Source: an uncultured Beijerinckiaceae bacterium (GTDB taxonomy: Bacteria; Pseudomonadota; Alphaproteobacteria; Rhizobiales; Beijerinckiaceae). From it: a DNA stretch of 16,036 bases. Under the pieces are notes generated by a model. It was not told where the DNA came from and searched no databases. It was given only the letters and a program-made list of their open reading frames with translations. Where the stretch lies: contig CALMRL010000444.1 in the NCBI GenBank assembly GCA_937873345.1, positions 1 through 16,036 on the forward strand. The letters are read 5' to 3'. This document shows, piece after piece, positions 1 through 6,366 of this stretch. Every line of letters starts with the position of its first letter. Position 1 is the stretch's first letter. The translations under genes and the position numbers were made by a program.

Positions 1-1
1 T

Positions 2-295
2 ACGGTTTGGCAACAACGCCGTATCCAGGTTGTTTGCTGCGCTCTACTGGCAATTTTCGATTCTGTTTTCATCTCAGAGCGTAACGTCGATAATGGAAGT
101 GGGGGCTGGACGTTCTTCTTGATCAATGATGAAGCCTATCAGCACCTTCGATTCTTCTGCACCACACTGATCATCCAGTCTGCAATCGAGCTTGCTGACT
201 TGGCTCTCCAAAACGATGCTGTGGTCCGCACACGAGCAGTAGGAGCCCCGTCGTCGTCGTGTTGCAGATCACGTCGAGCAAGGCGCTCGGATTGA
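2..295 (+). CDS. Possible 3' end of an unidentified gene (partial, enters from left edge)
   Basis: One plus-strand frame stays open from base 2 to a TGA at 293-295, giving 97 residues with no start inside the window. The first ~75 residues read like natural protein: two hydrophobic stretches (about residues 10-24 and 53-70) around a polar segment containing GGWTFFLIND. The last ~20 residues are Arg/Ser/Cys-rich and look like readthrough into unrelated DNA. That tail lies antisense to the minus-strand HNH-like remnant, so the true gene may have been cut near base 230. The stretch is less GC-rich than the genes to the right. I do not recognise the family. It could also be a chance open frame. 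Confidence 0.35.
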   Translation, partial: TVWQQRRIQVVCCALLAIFDSVFISERNVDNGSGGWTFFLINDEAYQHLRFFCTTLIIQSAIELADLALQNDAVVRTRAVGAPSSSCCRSRRARRSD

Positions 296-412
296 TGCCT
301 CCGGGCGTCAACAGCGGGTTCGGAAGCGCATACTTGCGGAGGTGCTCGGCTCGGCACGAAGGCGCTCACAAGCCTCCGCAGGGGCTGTGGCGGCGATTGC
401 ATCGAGCACCAT
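178..412 (-). pseudogene. Frameshifted, truncated remnant of a small secreted HNH-like protein
   Basis: An ATG at 412 on the minus strand, 11 nt after the stop of the preceding gene, opens a signal-peptide-like start (VLDAIAATAPAEAC). That frame stops near 309. A second minus frame takes over in the overlap and reads KYALPNPLLTPGGINPSALL, then a VIC motif and a run of Thr, ending at a TGA near 178. The pattern LPxPxLTPGxxxP...xxIC is one I recall from the N-terminal half of small secreted proteins that carry a C-terminal HNH nuclease-like DH motif. The C-terminal half is absent. I infer one gene broken by a frameshift and a 3' truncation. The family link is from memory and moderate to weak. 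Confidence 0.3.
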
Positions 413-423
413 GACGAGCAGTC

Positions 424-816
424 TTACCGCAGCATCAGACCCTGCGTGACGGTGCCGTCAGGCCCGAACTGCTCGTAGACGGTATCGCACCAAATCTGCG
501 GACGAGGCAGCGCGGAGATGCGATCGGCGATGCTCGCAAGATTGCCTTGCAGGGCGGCGCGCATGGCGACGGCATCGCGGTCGGGGTCGTAGCCGATGCC
601 GGTCTTGATGGCCTCAAGCATCGGGACGTTGATCTTGATGTCTTTGCAGCGATCCGAGGCGGACTGCGCTACAGCGGCGACCACTGCGAAGGCCTGGATG
701 TTGTCGTCGTGGAGCTTGTCCGATGCAGGCGCTGCGGCGAGCTGGCCGGTGGCGAGCAGGAGCCAAGCGAAGAAAGAGCACGGCACCAGCCTTTTGAACG
801 CTAGTGAAGGGTCCAC
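424..816 (-). CDS. Small exported hypothetical protein
   Basis: The product is 130 aa starting at a GTG (816) that overlaps the 3' end of the upstream minus-strand gene by 16 nt, so the two are translationally linked. A second GTG at 786 would remove the overlap and begin just ahead of the hydrophobic core. Residues 11-29 form a classic signal peptide core (FFAWLLLATG) ending in LAAAP, so the mature protein is probably periplasmic. It has two cysteines after cleavage (C57 and C110) that could form a disulfide, and a predicted helical middle. No catalytic motif or family is recognised. Confidence 0.7.
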   Translation of the reverse strand: MDPSLAFKRLVPCSFFAWLLLATGQLAAAPASDKLHDDNIQAFAVVAAVAQSASDRCKDIKINVPMLEAIKTGIGYDPDRDAVAMRAALQGNLASIADRISALPRPQIWCDTVYEQFGPDGTVTQGLMLR

Positions 817-1259
817 TGGCCCTGCACATAGAAAAGCATCCGTGTGTTGTAGGAGTGAGCGCGACCGCCTTCCTCGTAAACGATCATCAGCTTACAGCCT
901 TCGGCATCCGCTTTGATAAAGCGGCGGTAAGGCAGCTCCCGATTGTGCGGCGCGAGAACGTCCGTGGCGCGAAAAGGCGCGCCAGCTTCCGCCAATTGAA
1001 GATGCGATGCCTTCTCTGCTCCATCAGGCAGCTCAGCCTTATGGAGCATGATGCGAACACCCTGACCTTCGCATTGCAACCCCGGTTTGTGACAGTCATG
1101 GTCCGGCAGCGTGCACATGTGGTCCTCGATGCGGTACCAACCTGTTGTCTGCCCGATGAGCGCAGCGACGAGGATGCCAACCGACGATATGGCGACAAAG
1201 AGCAAAGTGATAAGGAGCAAAGCGAGAAGTGCGGGGCCGATAAGGAACCTGCGGAGCAT
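801..1259 (-). CDS. Membrane-anchored hypothetical protein with cysteine-rich exterior domain
   Basis: The product is 152 aa with an ATG at 1259 and a weak GTAGG-type ribosome site. Residues 5-36 are continuously hydrophobic and form one long transmembrane anchor or uncleaved signal. The remainder is a soluble domain with four cysteines (C49, C56, C63, C122), consistent with disulfides in the periplasm. The C-terminal part (LMIVYEE...MLFYVQGQWTL) reads as beta strands. Its stop overlaps the start of the next minus-strand gene, so they form an operon of small envelope proteins. Family not recognised. Confidence 0.7.
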   Translation of the reverse strand: MLRRFLIGPALLALLLITLLFVAISSVGILVAALIGQTTGWYRIEDHMCTLPDHDCHKPGLQCEGQGVRIMLHKAELPDGAEKASHLQLAEAGAPFRATDVLAPHNRELPYRRFIKADAEGCKLMIVYEEGGRAHSYNTRMLFYVQGQWTLH

Positions 1260-1366
1260 GGTCGCAGCCTACGTGACAAGCATCGATCTGGAAAGGATGA
1301 CGCCCTTGACCTTTGTAGGAGCAGGAGGCTTGATCGCCATCAAATCTCTTAGATCGGTCCGATGCC

Positions 1367-1945
1367 TTGCGTATTCCGTTGTTCCTCAAACTGGCGCTCA
1401 CGGTAACGGCGCTCGCGTCCACGGAGCCGCAAGATCAGAACCAGGAGCGAGCAAATGCCGCTACGCGCGCAATCTATGGTGTTCTGGTAGACAATGGTGA
1501 GCGCCCGCAGAGATGCATGTATGACATACGCTGGGATAGATATCCAGTCCCAGCCGGACTTGCCAGAGAAGTGCTGGGCTTAACGATGGATGTCGATGTT
1601 GTTGCTTCTCAAGAAACTTTGAGTATCCAAGATGTGATTGATCCGAATAAGGCTGCTGATGAAATATTCTGCTCCGAAAAGGATTATAGGTCATACCTTG
1701 AGCAACGCGCCTCGACAAGTGAGAAAGCGCCTGCACATCGCATCGACCTGACCTATCCTGTTTTCGATGAGCCTCATAAAGTCGCCATCGTCATTGTCAC
1801 AAGGACGGAAGACGGCGGCCTATACTTGCTACCAGATGGAAAGGCGCGTAAGCGCGCATCTGAGTCGTCAGTCATCGCCTTTGTCCTTAACGATTTGAAC
1901 GGGAAATGGCACGTGGTTAGATCAGAAACACTTGCCGCGACCTGA
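1367..1945 (+). CDS. Secreted hypothetical protein (TTG start)
   Basis: The product is 192 aa. The frame is open from 1334 but the first usable initiator is TTG at 1367, and no strong Shine-Dalgarno precedes it. Residues 1-18 (RIPLFLKLALTVTALAS) make a short signal peptide. The mature part has two cysteines (C50, C102) and two segments of beta character: VAIVIVTR with GGLYLLPDG, then VIAFVLNDLNGKWHVV. The last segment resembles the Asn-Gly-Lys-Trp strand end of NTF2-like or lumazine-binding folds, but that is only an impression. Codon use is less GC-biased than in neighbours, suggesting a different history. Confidence 0.65.
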   Translation: MRIPLFLKLALTVTALASTEPQDQNQERANAATRAIYGVLVDNGERPQRCMYDIRWDRYPVPAGLAREVLGLTMDVDVVASQETLSIQDVIDPNKAADEIFCSEKDYRSYLEQRASTSEKAPAHRIDLTYPVFDEPHKVAIVIVTRTEDGGLYLLPDGKARKRASESSVIAFVLNDLNGKWHVVRSETLAAT

Positions 1946-2098
1946 ATCGTTGTGTTGATCTATTCTTTGCAGAAAACATTTGCTGACCTTTAAGTTTAAT
2001 GACATCCCTTTTGTCTTGTGTGGATTGTGATCGACAATGCATGTTGGCGCTAGGTCTTACTGAGTACCAGGATGCAGGCGGTCTTTGCGTAAAGGTTA

Positions 2099-2428
2099 TC
2101 AACGGCGTCGAACGACGGGCTGCTTGACATCGTGAATCTCTCCGTCTTGGCTGACGATCCGCAGCCGTGCCATTCCGGGCGGCAGATTGGGCGGTGGATG
2201 GCTGCGGCCGTCCAGGTCGGTGAAACGGATACCGCAGCGCGAATCGTACTGTCGCGCTCGGCCGCGACGCATCCAGGGGCAATCCACCGCGACCTCTTCG
2301 AGCACCGCTTCCAGGTCCATCTCCGGGCCGAGCTTCGCGGCGAGGCGTGCAAGGCGGTACTGTCCCCGTCGCGGGCAGAGCTTGCAATCGAGCCGCACGA
2401 CGACCCACGGGAACTCGGATAGTCGCAT
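2099..2428 (-). CDS. Small four-cysteine (zinc-ribbon-like) protein, common accessory family in alphaproteobacteria
   Basis: The product is 109 aa, starting at ATG 2428, 9 nt after the stop of the upstream minus gene. It begins MRLSEFPWVVVRLDCKLCPR, a sequence type I recall as a widespread uncharacterised small protein of Bradyrhizobium- and Methylobacterium-like genomes. Cysteines at C15-x2-C18, C50 and C65 form a four-ligand set suited to one zinc ion. A C-terminal stretch after the proline-rich segment (residues 78-84) reads MARLRIVSQDGE. The protein encoded at 5166-5435 shares the same cysteine spacing and the G-x-YR motif, so the two are paralogues. The function is unknown; nucleic-acid or protein binding is plausible. 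Confidence 0.75.
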   Translation of the reverse strand: MRLSEFPWVVVRLDCKLCPRRGQYRLARLAAKLGPEMDLEAVLEEVAVDCPWMRRGRARQYDSRCGIRFTDLDGRSHPPPNLPPGMARLRIVSQDGEIHDVKQPVVRRR

Positions 2429-2437
2429 CGATGCAAG

Positions 2438-2674
2438 CTACGGCGTGCTCGTGTTTCGCCGTCGCCGACCTCGCACATAGCCGTCAGACACCGCGGCTTC
2501 GATGCGCGCGACCTCGATCTTCAGCGCCGCGACCTCCTGCTCGGTCGCGTCCAGCGCGATCAGTAGGGCACGGATGGTCGCGCGGGGATCGCCGTCGCAC
2601 GCGGCCAGGGCACGATCCACGGCGTCCTCGATGATCTCAGGGGAAGGATCGCCAGCTTCCTCTTGATCTGCCAT
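2438..2674 (-). CDS. Small helical hypothetical protein
   Basis: The product is 78 aa. I chose the ATG at 2674 because a GGAAGG ribosome site lies 8 nt upstream; an in-frame start at 2797 would add 41 residues lacking similar support. The N-terminus is acidic. The core (DRALAACDGDPRATIRALL, then a heptad-like helix to about residue 62) matches a small uncharacterised alphaproteobacterial type that I recall with the DPRATIRALL signature. It ends in a basic tail (GRRRRNT). It is followed after 9 nt by the four-cysteine gene, so they are co-transcribed. Role unknown. Confidence 0.7.
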   Translation of the reverse strand: MADQEEAGDPSPEIIEDAVDRALAACDGDPRATIRALLIALDATEQEVAALKIEVARIEAAVSDGYVRGRRRRNTSTP

Positions 2675-2823
2675 GATATTCGCCTTCCGCCTCGCACCTG
2701 TGTTCGTTCTTTGTTCTAGCGCGTTCGGAGCATTTGCCAATGCCTGGGCAGAGGTCGTGGCCTCGATCCTGATCGGTGCGATGACGAGGGCAACCAAGGT
2801 CCTGCCCGTGCAAGAGGCAAGCG

Positions 2824-3087
2824 ATGAAAATTGCGATCCTCGTCGTCGTGCTCGGCATGACCGCCCTGTTGCTGGCGATCCTCTACATGCTGTTCCAGCC
2901 CTGTGATGGCAGCAAGGCTCCGCAACCGTCTTTGCGGTCGCGACAGGCCGCTGTTGGCCGAGCCGCGCTGGAACTTGCGCAGCATGATCCAGCGGTCGCT
3001 GCGATGGTCCGTGCGGCCGTTCGGGCCGCGCCGGAGCAGGATCAGGTTTTGGCTTCCAAGCTGATCAGCGAGCTGCCGCAGCCCTGA
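2824..3087 (+). CDS. Small single-pass membrane protein
   Basis: The product is 87 aa with an AGAGG ribosome site 6 nt before the ATG. Residues 4-24 (AILVVVLGMTALLLAILYML) are one transmembrane helix. The rest is an alanine-rich amphipathic helical tail with repeated AAVxRAA / MVRAAVRAA patterns, which may mediate oligomerisation. It is divergent from the minus-strand gene starting at 2674; the ~150 bp between them should hold promoters for both. No family recognised. Confidence 0.65.
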   Translation: MKIAILVVVLGMTALLLAILYMLFQPCDGSKAPQPSLRSRQAAVGRAALELAQHDPAVAAMVRAAVRAAPEQDQVLASKLISELPQP

Positions 3088-3119
3088 TGAGACGCGAGGC
3101 GGAGACGCCTAAATAGAGG

Positions 3120-3596
3120 ATGCGACTTTACGAGATCACACGACCAAGGTTCTATCTGGGCCTGCCAGAAAAAATGAAAACAGGAACCATCATTGAGCGC
3201 CAGGGTAACGCCTACCCGCTCGGCGCCATGCTTGAGGGGCGCCTGGAAGCAAGACGACCGGCAGAGTGCTTGCCGAGAGATCGCTCGCTCTACCTGATGC
3301 TGGCACCATCAGGATCGGCAGAGCACGTTTACGAAGTCGAGCCAATAGGGCAGCTCGACAGCCACCATACCGGCTGGCTTCAGCGTCTTGTACAGGCTCC
3401 GACGACCAGCGCTGGTGAACTCGACCACTACGCCCAGGGTTACTGGAGCCAAGTAGAGGTCCCAGAGCTGCGCGACCAGCCCTGGGAGTATTGCGCCTTG
3501 AAGATCAAGGTGCTGAGACGCGCTGGCGGCGGGATCGATGCTGAAGCTGCCAAACGTCCCCACGACACTAATATCACACCTAGCGATCCCAGGTAG
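3120..3596 (+). CDS. DUF2441-like hypothetical protein
   Basis: The product is 158 aa. The ATG at 3120 sits immediately after TAGAGG, so the ribosome site is close and the start is not certain. The order of motifs is LYLMLAPSG (57-65), HVYEVEPIG (69-77), HHTGWLQRL (82-90), YAQGYW (104-109) and PWEYCALKIKVL (121-132). This resembles DUF2441-type proteins, where a Y-x-V-x-P-x-G strand, a W-L segment, an A-x-x-YW turn and a WE(Y/L) strand occur in that order; the assignment is from memory. The N-terminus (MRLYEITRP) also resembles starts of small ADP-ribosyltransferase-like folds. The 3' end overlaps the convergent membrane-protein gene by 17 nt. Confidence 0.65.
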   Translation: MRLYEITRPRFYLGLPEKMKTGTIIERQGNAYPLGAMLEGRLEARRPAECLPRDRSLYLMLAPSGSAEHVYEVEPIGQLDSHHTGWLQRLVQAPTTSAGELDHYAQGYWSQVEVPELRDQPWEYCALKIKVLRRAGGGIDAEAAKRPHDTNITPSDPR

Positions 3597-4437
3597 CCGT
3601 AGCCGTTCCCAAGCTCGTCGTAACAGTGACCTCGATCGGATTGCACATAGCATATTCTTGAAAAGTCTGACCGAAACGCAGATAATTGGTACTCTGTACG
3701 ATGAGGTTGCAAGTTCCGCGGTTGGCAACGACATTCAGGATTCGTAGGTTATCGGCCCTGCTCATGATCAGGATGTCATAGTAGTCGGCGCTGATCTTCA
3801 GGTCGGGACGCTTCGTGATGGTGACCGTGCCCGGAGGCGCTGTAATCTCTTCTGGAGATGCCTGCGCCGCTGCTTGCTGCGTCGTCGTGGAGGCGCCTCC
3901 AGATGCTGCGCTCGGGCTGGCTTCAGTGCTATCGCCGTGATCCAGCGCAATCGTACCGGCAACGCAGACGATGAACGCTGCTGCCGCCATGGCGGCATCC
4001 GTCCAGATGCTCTTCGAGAACCGAAAGATTGGCCAAACCATCTCGCCCTTGACACAGAACTTGTAGTAGTCCCGCTTTGCCAGCGTCATGCAGAGCGCCG
4101 GGATCAGAAATGATGCTGCTTTGAGACTGCCGACGATCGCCTCTGCGAGCGCGAGAATCGGCACCAGGGCGATGATCAGAAGCCCTTTACGCCACATACC
4201 CAGGTAGAAGTAGTACAGCGGTCCGAAGATGAAGCCTGGAATGCTTTGCAGCTTCCAGTTGCGCTTCATGCGATCCGACATGCTCGCTCGAACACCGCCG
4301 ATCTTCGCATTCTCCTCATCTTCAGCGGCGTCGAACGCGCCCTGCCATTTCCGATGGTAAGCCCGCGCTGGAGCTGTTCGAGTTTCGGGCTGGAAGGTCG
4401 CACTTGCATCATTGAAGGCGTCAGCATTGCTCGTCAT
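3580..4437 (-). CDS. DUF2628-type multi-pass membrane protein with C-terminal soluble domain
   Basis: The product is 285 aa with a GGGGGA ribosome site 5 nt before the ATG. Residues 1-60 are a soluble, charged N-terminus. FIFGPLYYFYLGMWRKGLLI (69-88) is the hallmark of DUF2628 inner-membrane proteins. Hydrophobic segments lie at about 67-80, 84-100, 106-120 and 147-165. A low-complexity Ser/Ala/Thr/Gln linker (170-200) leads to a beta-rich C-terminal domain (203-285) with two cysteines (C243, C265), likely periplasmic. DUF2628 proteins usually stop after the membrane part, so the extra domain is notable. Its stop overlaps the end of the convergent gene by 17 nt. Confidence 0.8.
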   Translation of the reverse strand: MTSNADAFNDASATFQPETRTAPARAYHRKWQGAFDAAEDEENAKIGGVRASMSDRMKRNWKLQSIPGFIFGPLYYFYLGMWRKGLLIIALVPILALAEAIVGSLKAASFLIPALCMTLAKRDYYKFCVKGEMVWPIFRFSKSIWTDAAMAAAAFIVCVAGTIALDHGDSTEASPSAASGGASTTTQQAAAQASPEEITAPPGTVTITKRPDLKISADYYDILIMSRADNLRILNVVANRGTCNLIVQSTNYLRFGQTFQEYAMCNPIEVTVTTSLGTATATWDR

Positions 4438-4543
4438 CGAAGTCCCCCATCTCAGGTCCCCCCATCGCCCCCGATGAAGATCTGATGATAGTTCTTATAA
4501 GACCTGTCCGCGGTCGAAAGCTAGAGCCAGTGTCGCGGCACCG

Positions 4544-4774
4544 ATGGATGCGCGACTGGTCGTTGGACGGAATATCGCTCGGCTACGTGCGGAAAGGGGC
4601 TTGTGTCAGACGCAACTCGTCAGCGACATCGACGTGAAGGTACTTAAAATCTCGCAGAGCTACCTGAGCAAAGTTGAACGAGGCGAGAAGAACGTCACGA
4701 TCCACACCATGGCAGTCATTGCGAAGGCCTTAGGTGTACGGCTGGTCGATCTCGTGACCGAAGACCCGCATTGA
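4544..4774 (+). CDS. XRE-family helix-turn-helix transcriptional regulator
   Basis: The product is 76 aa and is essentially one HTH_3/XRE domain: GRNIARLRAERGL (8-20), QTQL (22-25), the recognition helix ISQSYLSKVERG (36-47), and a closing helix with TMAVIAKALGV (55-65). A five-residue insertion before the ISQS helix is shared with the second regulator at 7432-7698, so the two are close relatives. There is no C-terminal sensor domain, as in many prophage or island repressors. It lies ~170 bp upstream of the cysteine-rich cluster on the same strand and divergent from the DUF2628 gene, so it could control either promoter. Only the DNA-binding role is secure. Confidence 0.88.
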   Translation: MDARLVVGRNIARLRAERGLCQTQLVSDIDVKVLKISQSYLSKVERGEKNVTIHTMAVIAKALGVRLVDLVTEDPH

Positions 4775-4944
4775 CAGAAGCCAGAATAAACGGCTGCGCA
4801 CCGTGATCTGAGCCGAAAGTCAAGCCTCGTCTTGCTATTATGCTCGCTATTCACAACCAAAAACGACCAAAGGCTGTGGTTATCGACACAGGTTTGGCCT
4901 TGTGTTCCCGTTGCGTTCTCTGAGTCGCTACCGGAGGGCAGGCG

Positions 4945-5166
4945 ATGAGCATCGAGCGCTATGGTCCATACATCGAGTTTCGGGGTGACGACGGCATCCG
5001 CTTCGTCGCTCGCGTTACGTCGGTCGCCCTGGTTGCAGATGTCGATGAGATGGCCACCGAGACCTACGTCACCGTGGCTGGCAAGTGCATCCTGGTCCGC
5101 ACGCCTCTGGAGGAGATTCGCGAGGCGCTGCTTGGCGACGGTTTCTTCGGCTCGAAGCGGTCGTGA
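4945..5166 (+). CDS. Small beta-rich hypothetical protein, first gene of the cysteine-rich cluster
   Basis: The product is 73 aa with a strong GGAGGG ribosome site 6 nt upstream. It reads as alternating strands (IRFVARVTSVALVADV, TYVTVAGKCILVRT) followed by one helix (PLEEIREALL). This compact strand-strand-helix layout resembles the small FlbD/YlzI-like fold, but no diagnostic residue is visible. Its TGA overlaps the ATG of the next gene (TGATG), so translation is coupled. It has one cysteine and no metal motif, unlike the four genes after it. The ~170 bp upstream holds no other gene and must contain the operon promoter. Confidence 0.7.
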   Translation: MSIERYGPYIEFRGDDGIRFVARVTSVALVADVDEMATETYVTVAGKCILVRTPLEEIREALLGDGFFGSKRS

Positions 5167-5435
5167 TGCCGCTGTATGACCTCGCGCTCGGCGACTACCC
5201 GCATGCCTGGGTGCGGATCGCCTGCCGCGACTGCCAACGCTACGGCTGCTACCGGTCGACTGGTCTCGTCGCCCGCTTCGGCTGCTCGATCACGCTGTTC
5301 GACGTGCTCGACAAGCTAGTGATCGATTGCTGGAGGTGGAACTGGCAGATGGGCGATCCAGGCGAGCCCTGCGGCGTGTACTTCATCGACCAGCCATGGC
5401 AGTGGCGGCCTTCGCATGGCTGCGCGATCGTGTAG
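5166..5435 (+). CDS. Four-cysteine (zinc-ribbon-like) protein, paralogue of the gene at 2099-2428
   Basis: The product is 89 aa, starting at the ATG in TGATG that overlaps the previous stop; an upstream in-frame start at 5085 would duplicate coding sequence of that gene. It carries VRIACRDCQRYGCYRSTGLV (16-35), VLDKLVIDC (47-55) and EPCGVYFID (67-75). The metal-type set C20-x2-C23, C55, C69 matches C15-x2-C18, C50, C65 of the other protein, with 32 residues between the second and third cysteine in both. Two extra cysteines (C28, C40) are specific to this copy. The end lacks the C-terminal strand segment of its paralogue. Function unknown. Confidence 0.7.
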   Translation: MPLYDLALGDYPHAWVRIACRDCQRYGCYRSTGLVARFGCSITLFDVLDKLVIDCWRWNWQMGDPGEPCGVYFIDQPWQWRPSHGCAIV

Positions 5436-5459
5436 TCGAAGGATGCTCTGGAGGGCACG

Positions 5460-5783
5460 ATGGAGCCGCCGAGGACGGTTGAGGAGATTTTCGAGCGCAA
5501 GCAACATGCGCGAAGCCGCTTCGAAGGCATGACGCTGATCGAGAAGATCGAGAGGATGTTCGAGCTGAAGCGCAACCTGGACGCGGCATTCGGCAAACGC
5601 CACCCAGGCTACGTTCCCCGCAATGGCCAGCAGCATAAACTGATGCCGGAGTGCCTGATCTGCGATCATCACTTCGACGGGACGAGGATCGCCGCCTGCA
5701 CGGTGAGGGGCATGATCTGCGAGCAGTGCGTGGATGATCTCGGCCAGAACGTGAGCAAGGGTCGAAAGGAAGCGCGATGCTGA
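5460..5783 (+). CDS. Hypothetical protein with C-terminal CxxC...CxxC zinc-type module
   Basis: The product is 107 aa with a GGAGGG ribosome site close to the ATG. Residues 1-48 are charged and helical. The C-terminal module has C65-L-I-C68, C80 and C87-E-Q-C90 followed by VDDL and a GR motif. From LMP to the GR motif it aligns without gaps to the next gene, at identical residue numbers (C65, C68, C87, C90). The two pairs, 18 residues apart, look like one zinc site. Its stop lies 7 nt inside the next gene, so the two are translationally coupled. The family is not recognised; nucleic-acid binding is possible but unproven. Confidence 0.72.
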   Translation: MEPPRTVEEIFERKQHARSRFEGMTLIEKIERMFELKRNLDAAFGKRHPGYVPRNGQQHKLMPECLICDHHFDGTRIAACTVRGMICEQCVDDLGQNVSKGRKEARC

Positions 5784-6304
5784 AGGAGTTCCAGACAATC
5801 TCCATCGACGGTGTCGACGCTTCCGTCGTCCACGTGCACAATGACCACGCCTACGAGATCGAGTATCACGACGAGCGCGAACGGCGCGTGGTGACGCTCG
5901 ACCTCGACGCCGATCAGACGAAGCGGGTGAAGATGTCCCATCATCGTTCGCGCGTGCTGATGCCGCCGTGCCCGGCCTGCGGACGCAAGCCGGGTTATGC
6001 CATCACCGTCGGCGCCGGTGTGCTCGGGTCCGTCTGCGAGCACTGCGTCGATGAGATGGCTGGGTATGTCGCCGGGGGACGCGAGCACGTCCTCGGCCAG
6101 CTACGCACGGCGATAATCAGCCGTGGTCTCGCCATACAGAGCCTGCGATACGTCAAGGACGGCAAGAAGCTTCGACTGCATGTCGCGAGCCCATCCGTGC
6201 AAGAGCTTGGCTCTGCGGCCTTCCTGGAGGCTCTACGTGCGATCATCGACGGCAAGAACGGCTTGCCGATCGACAGCAACGACATCGTGTTGCTGCACGA
6301 GTAG
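5777..6304 (+). CDS. Hypothetical protein with central CPAC...CEHC zinc-type module
   Basis: The product is 175 aa with an AAGGAAG ribosome site inside the end of the preceding gene. An N-terminal beta-rich segment (1-58; SVVHVHNDHAYEIEYHDE, RVVTLDLD) precedes the module C65-P-A-C68 ... C87-E-H-C90, VDEM, GR. A C-terminal alpha/beta region (105-175) includes LRLHVASP and a helix EALRAIIDGK, then DIVLLHE. The cysteine module is homologous to that of the gene at 5460, but here it is flanked by extra domains on both sides. Role unknown; the cluster context suggests the products act together. Confidence 0.75.
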   Translation: MLKEFQTISIDGVDASVVHVHNDHAYEIEYHDERERRVVTLDLDADQTKRVKMSHHRSRVLMPPCPACGRKPGYAITVGAGVLGSVCEHCVDEMAGYVAGGREHVLGQLRTAIISRGLAIQSLRYVKDGKKLRLHVASPSVQELGSAAFLEALRAIIDGKNGLPIDSNDIVLLHE

Positions 6305-6366
6305 TTCGAGGTGCGGGCATGCCCCGCTGACGGTACGGAAGCTATCATCGGGACGGGACGACGAGC

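Noticed and set aside
801..1352. Long plus-strand open frame (182 aa from 804)
   Set aside because: It is antisense to the minus-strand membrane protein at 801-1259, which has a clean transmembrane anchor and operon overlap. The plus frame is rich in Arg, Asp and Ser, without natural structure.
2024..2038. ATTGT-GATCG-ACAAT inverted repeat between convergent genes
   Set aside because: The stem is only 5 bp and AT-rich with no T-run, too weak for a terminator or operator call.
4880..4888. TTATCGACA, one mismatch from a DnaA box
   Set aside because: It is a single imperfect copy with no repeats or AT-rich unwinding region beside it. It is not enough to call an origin.
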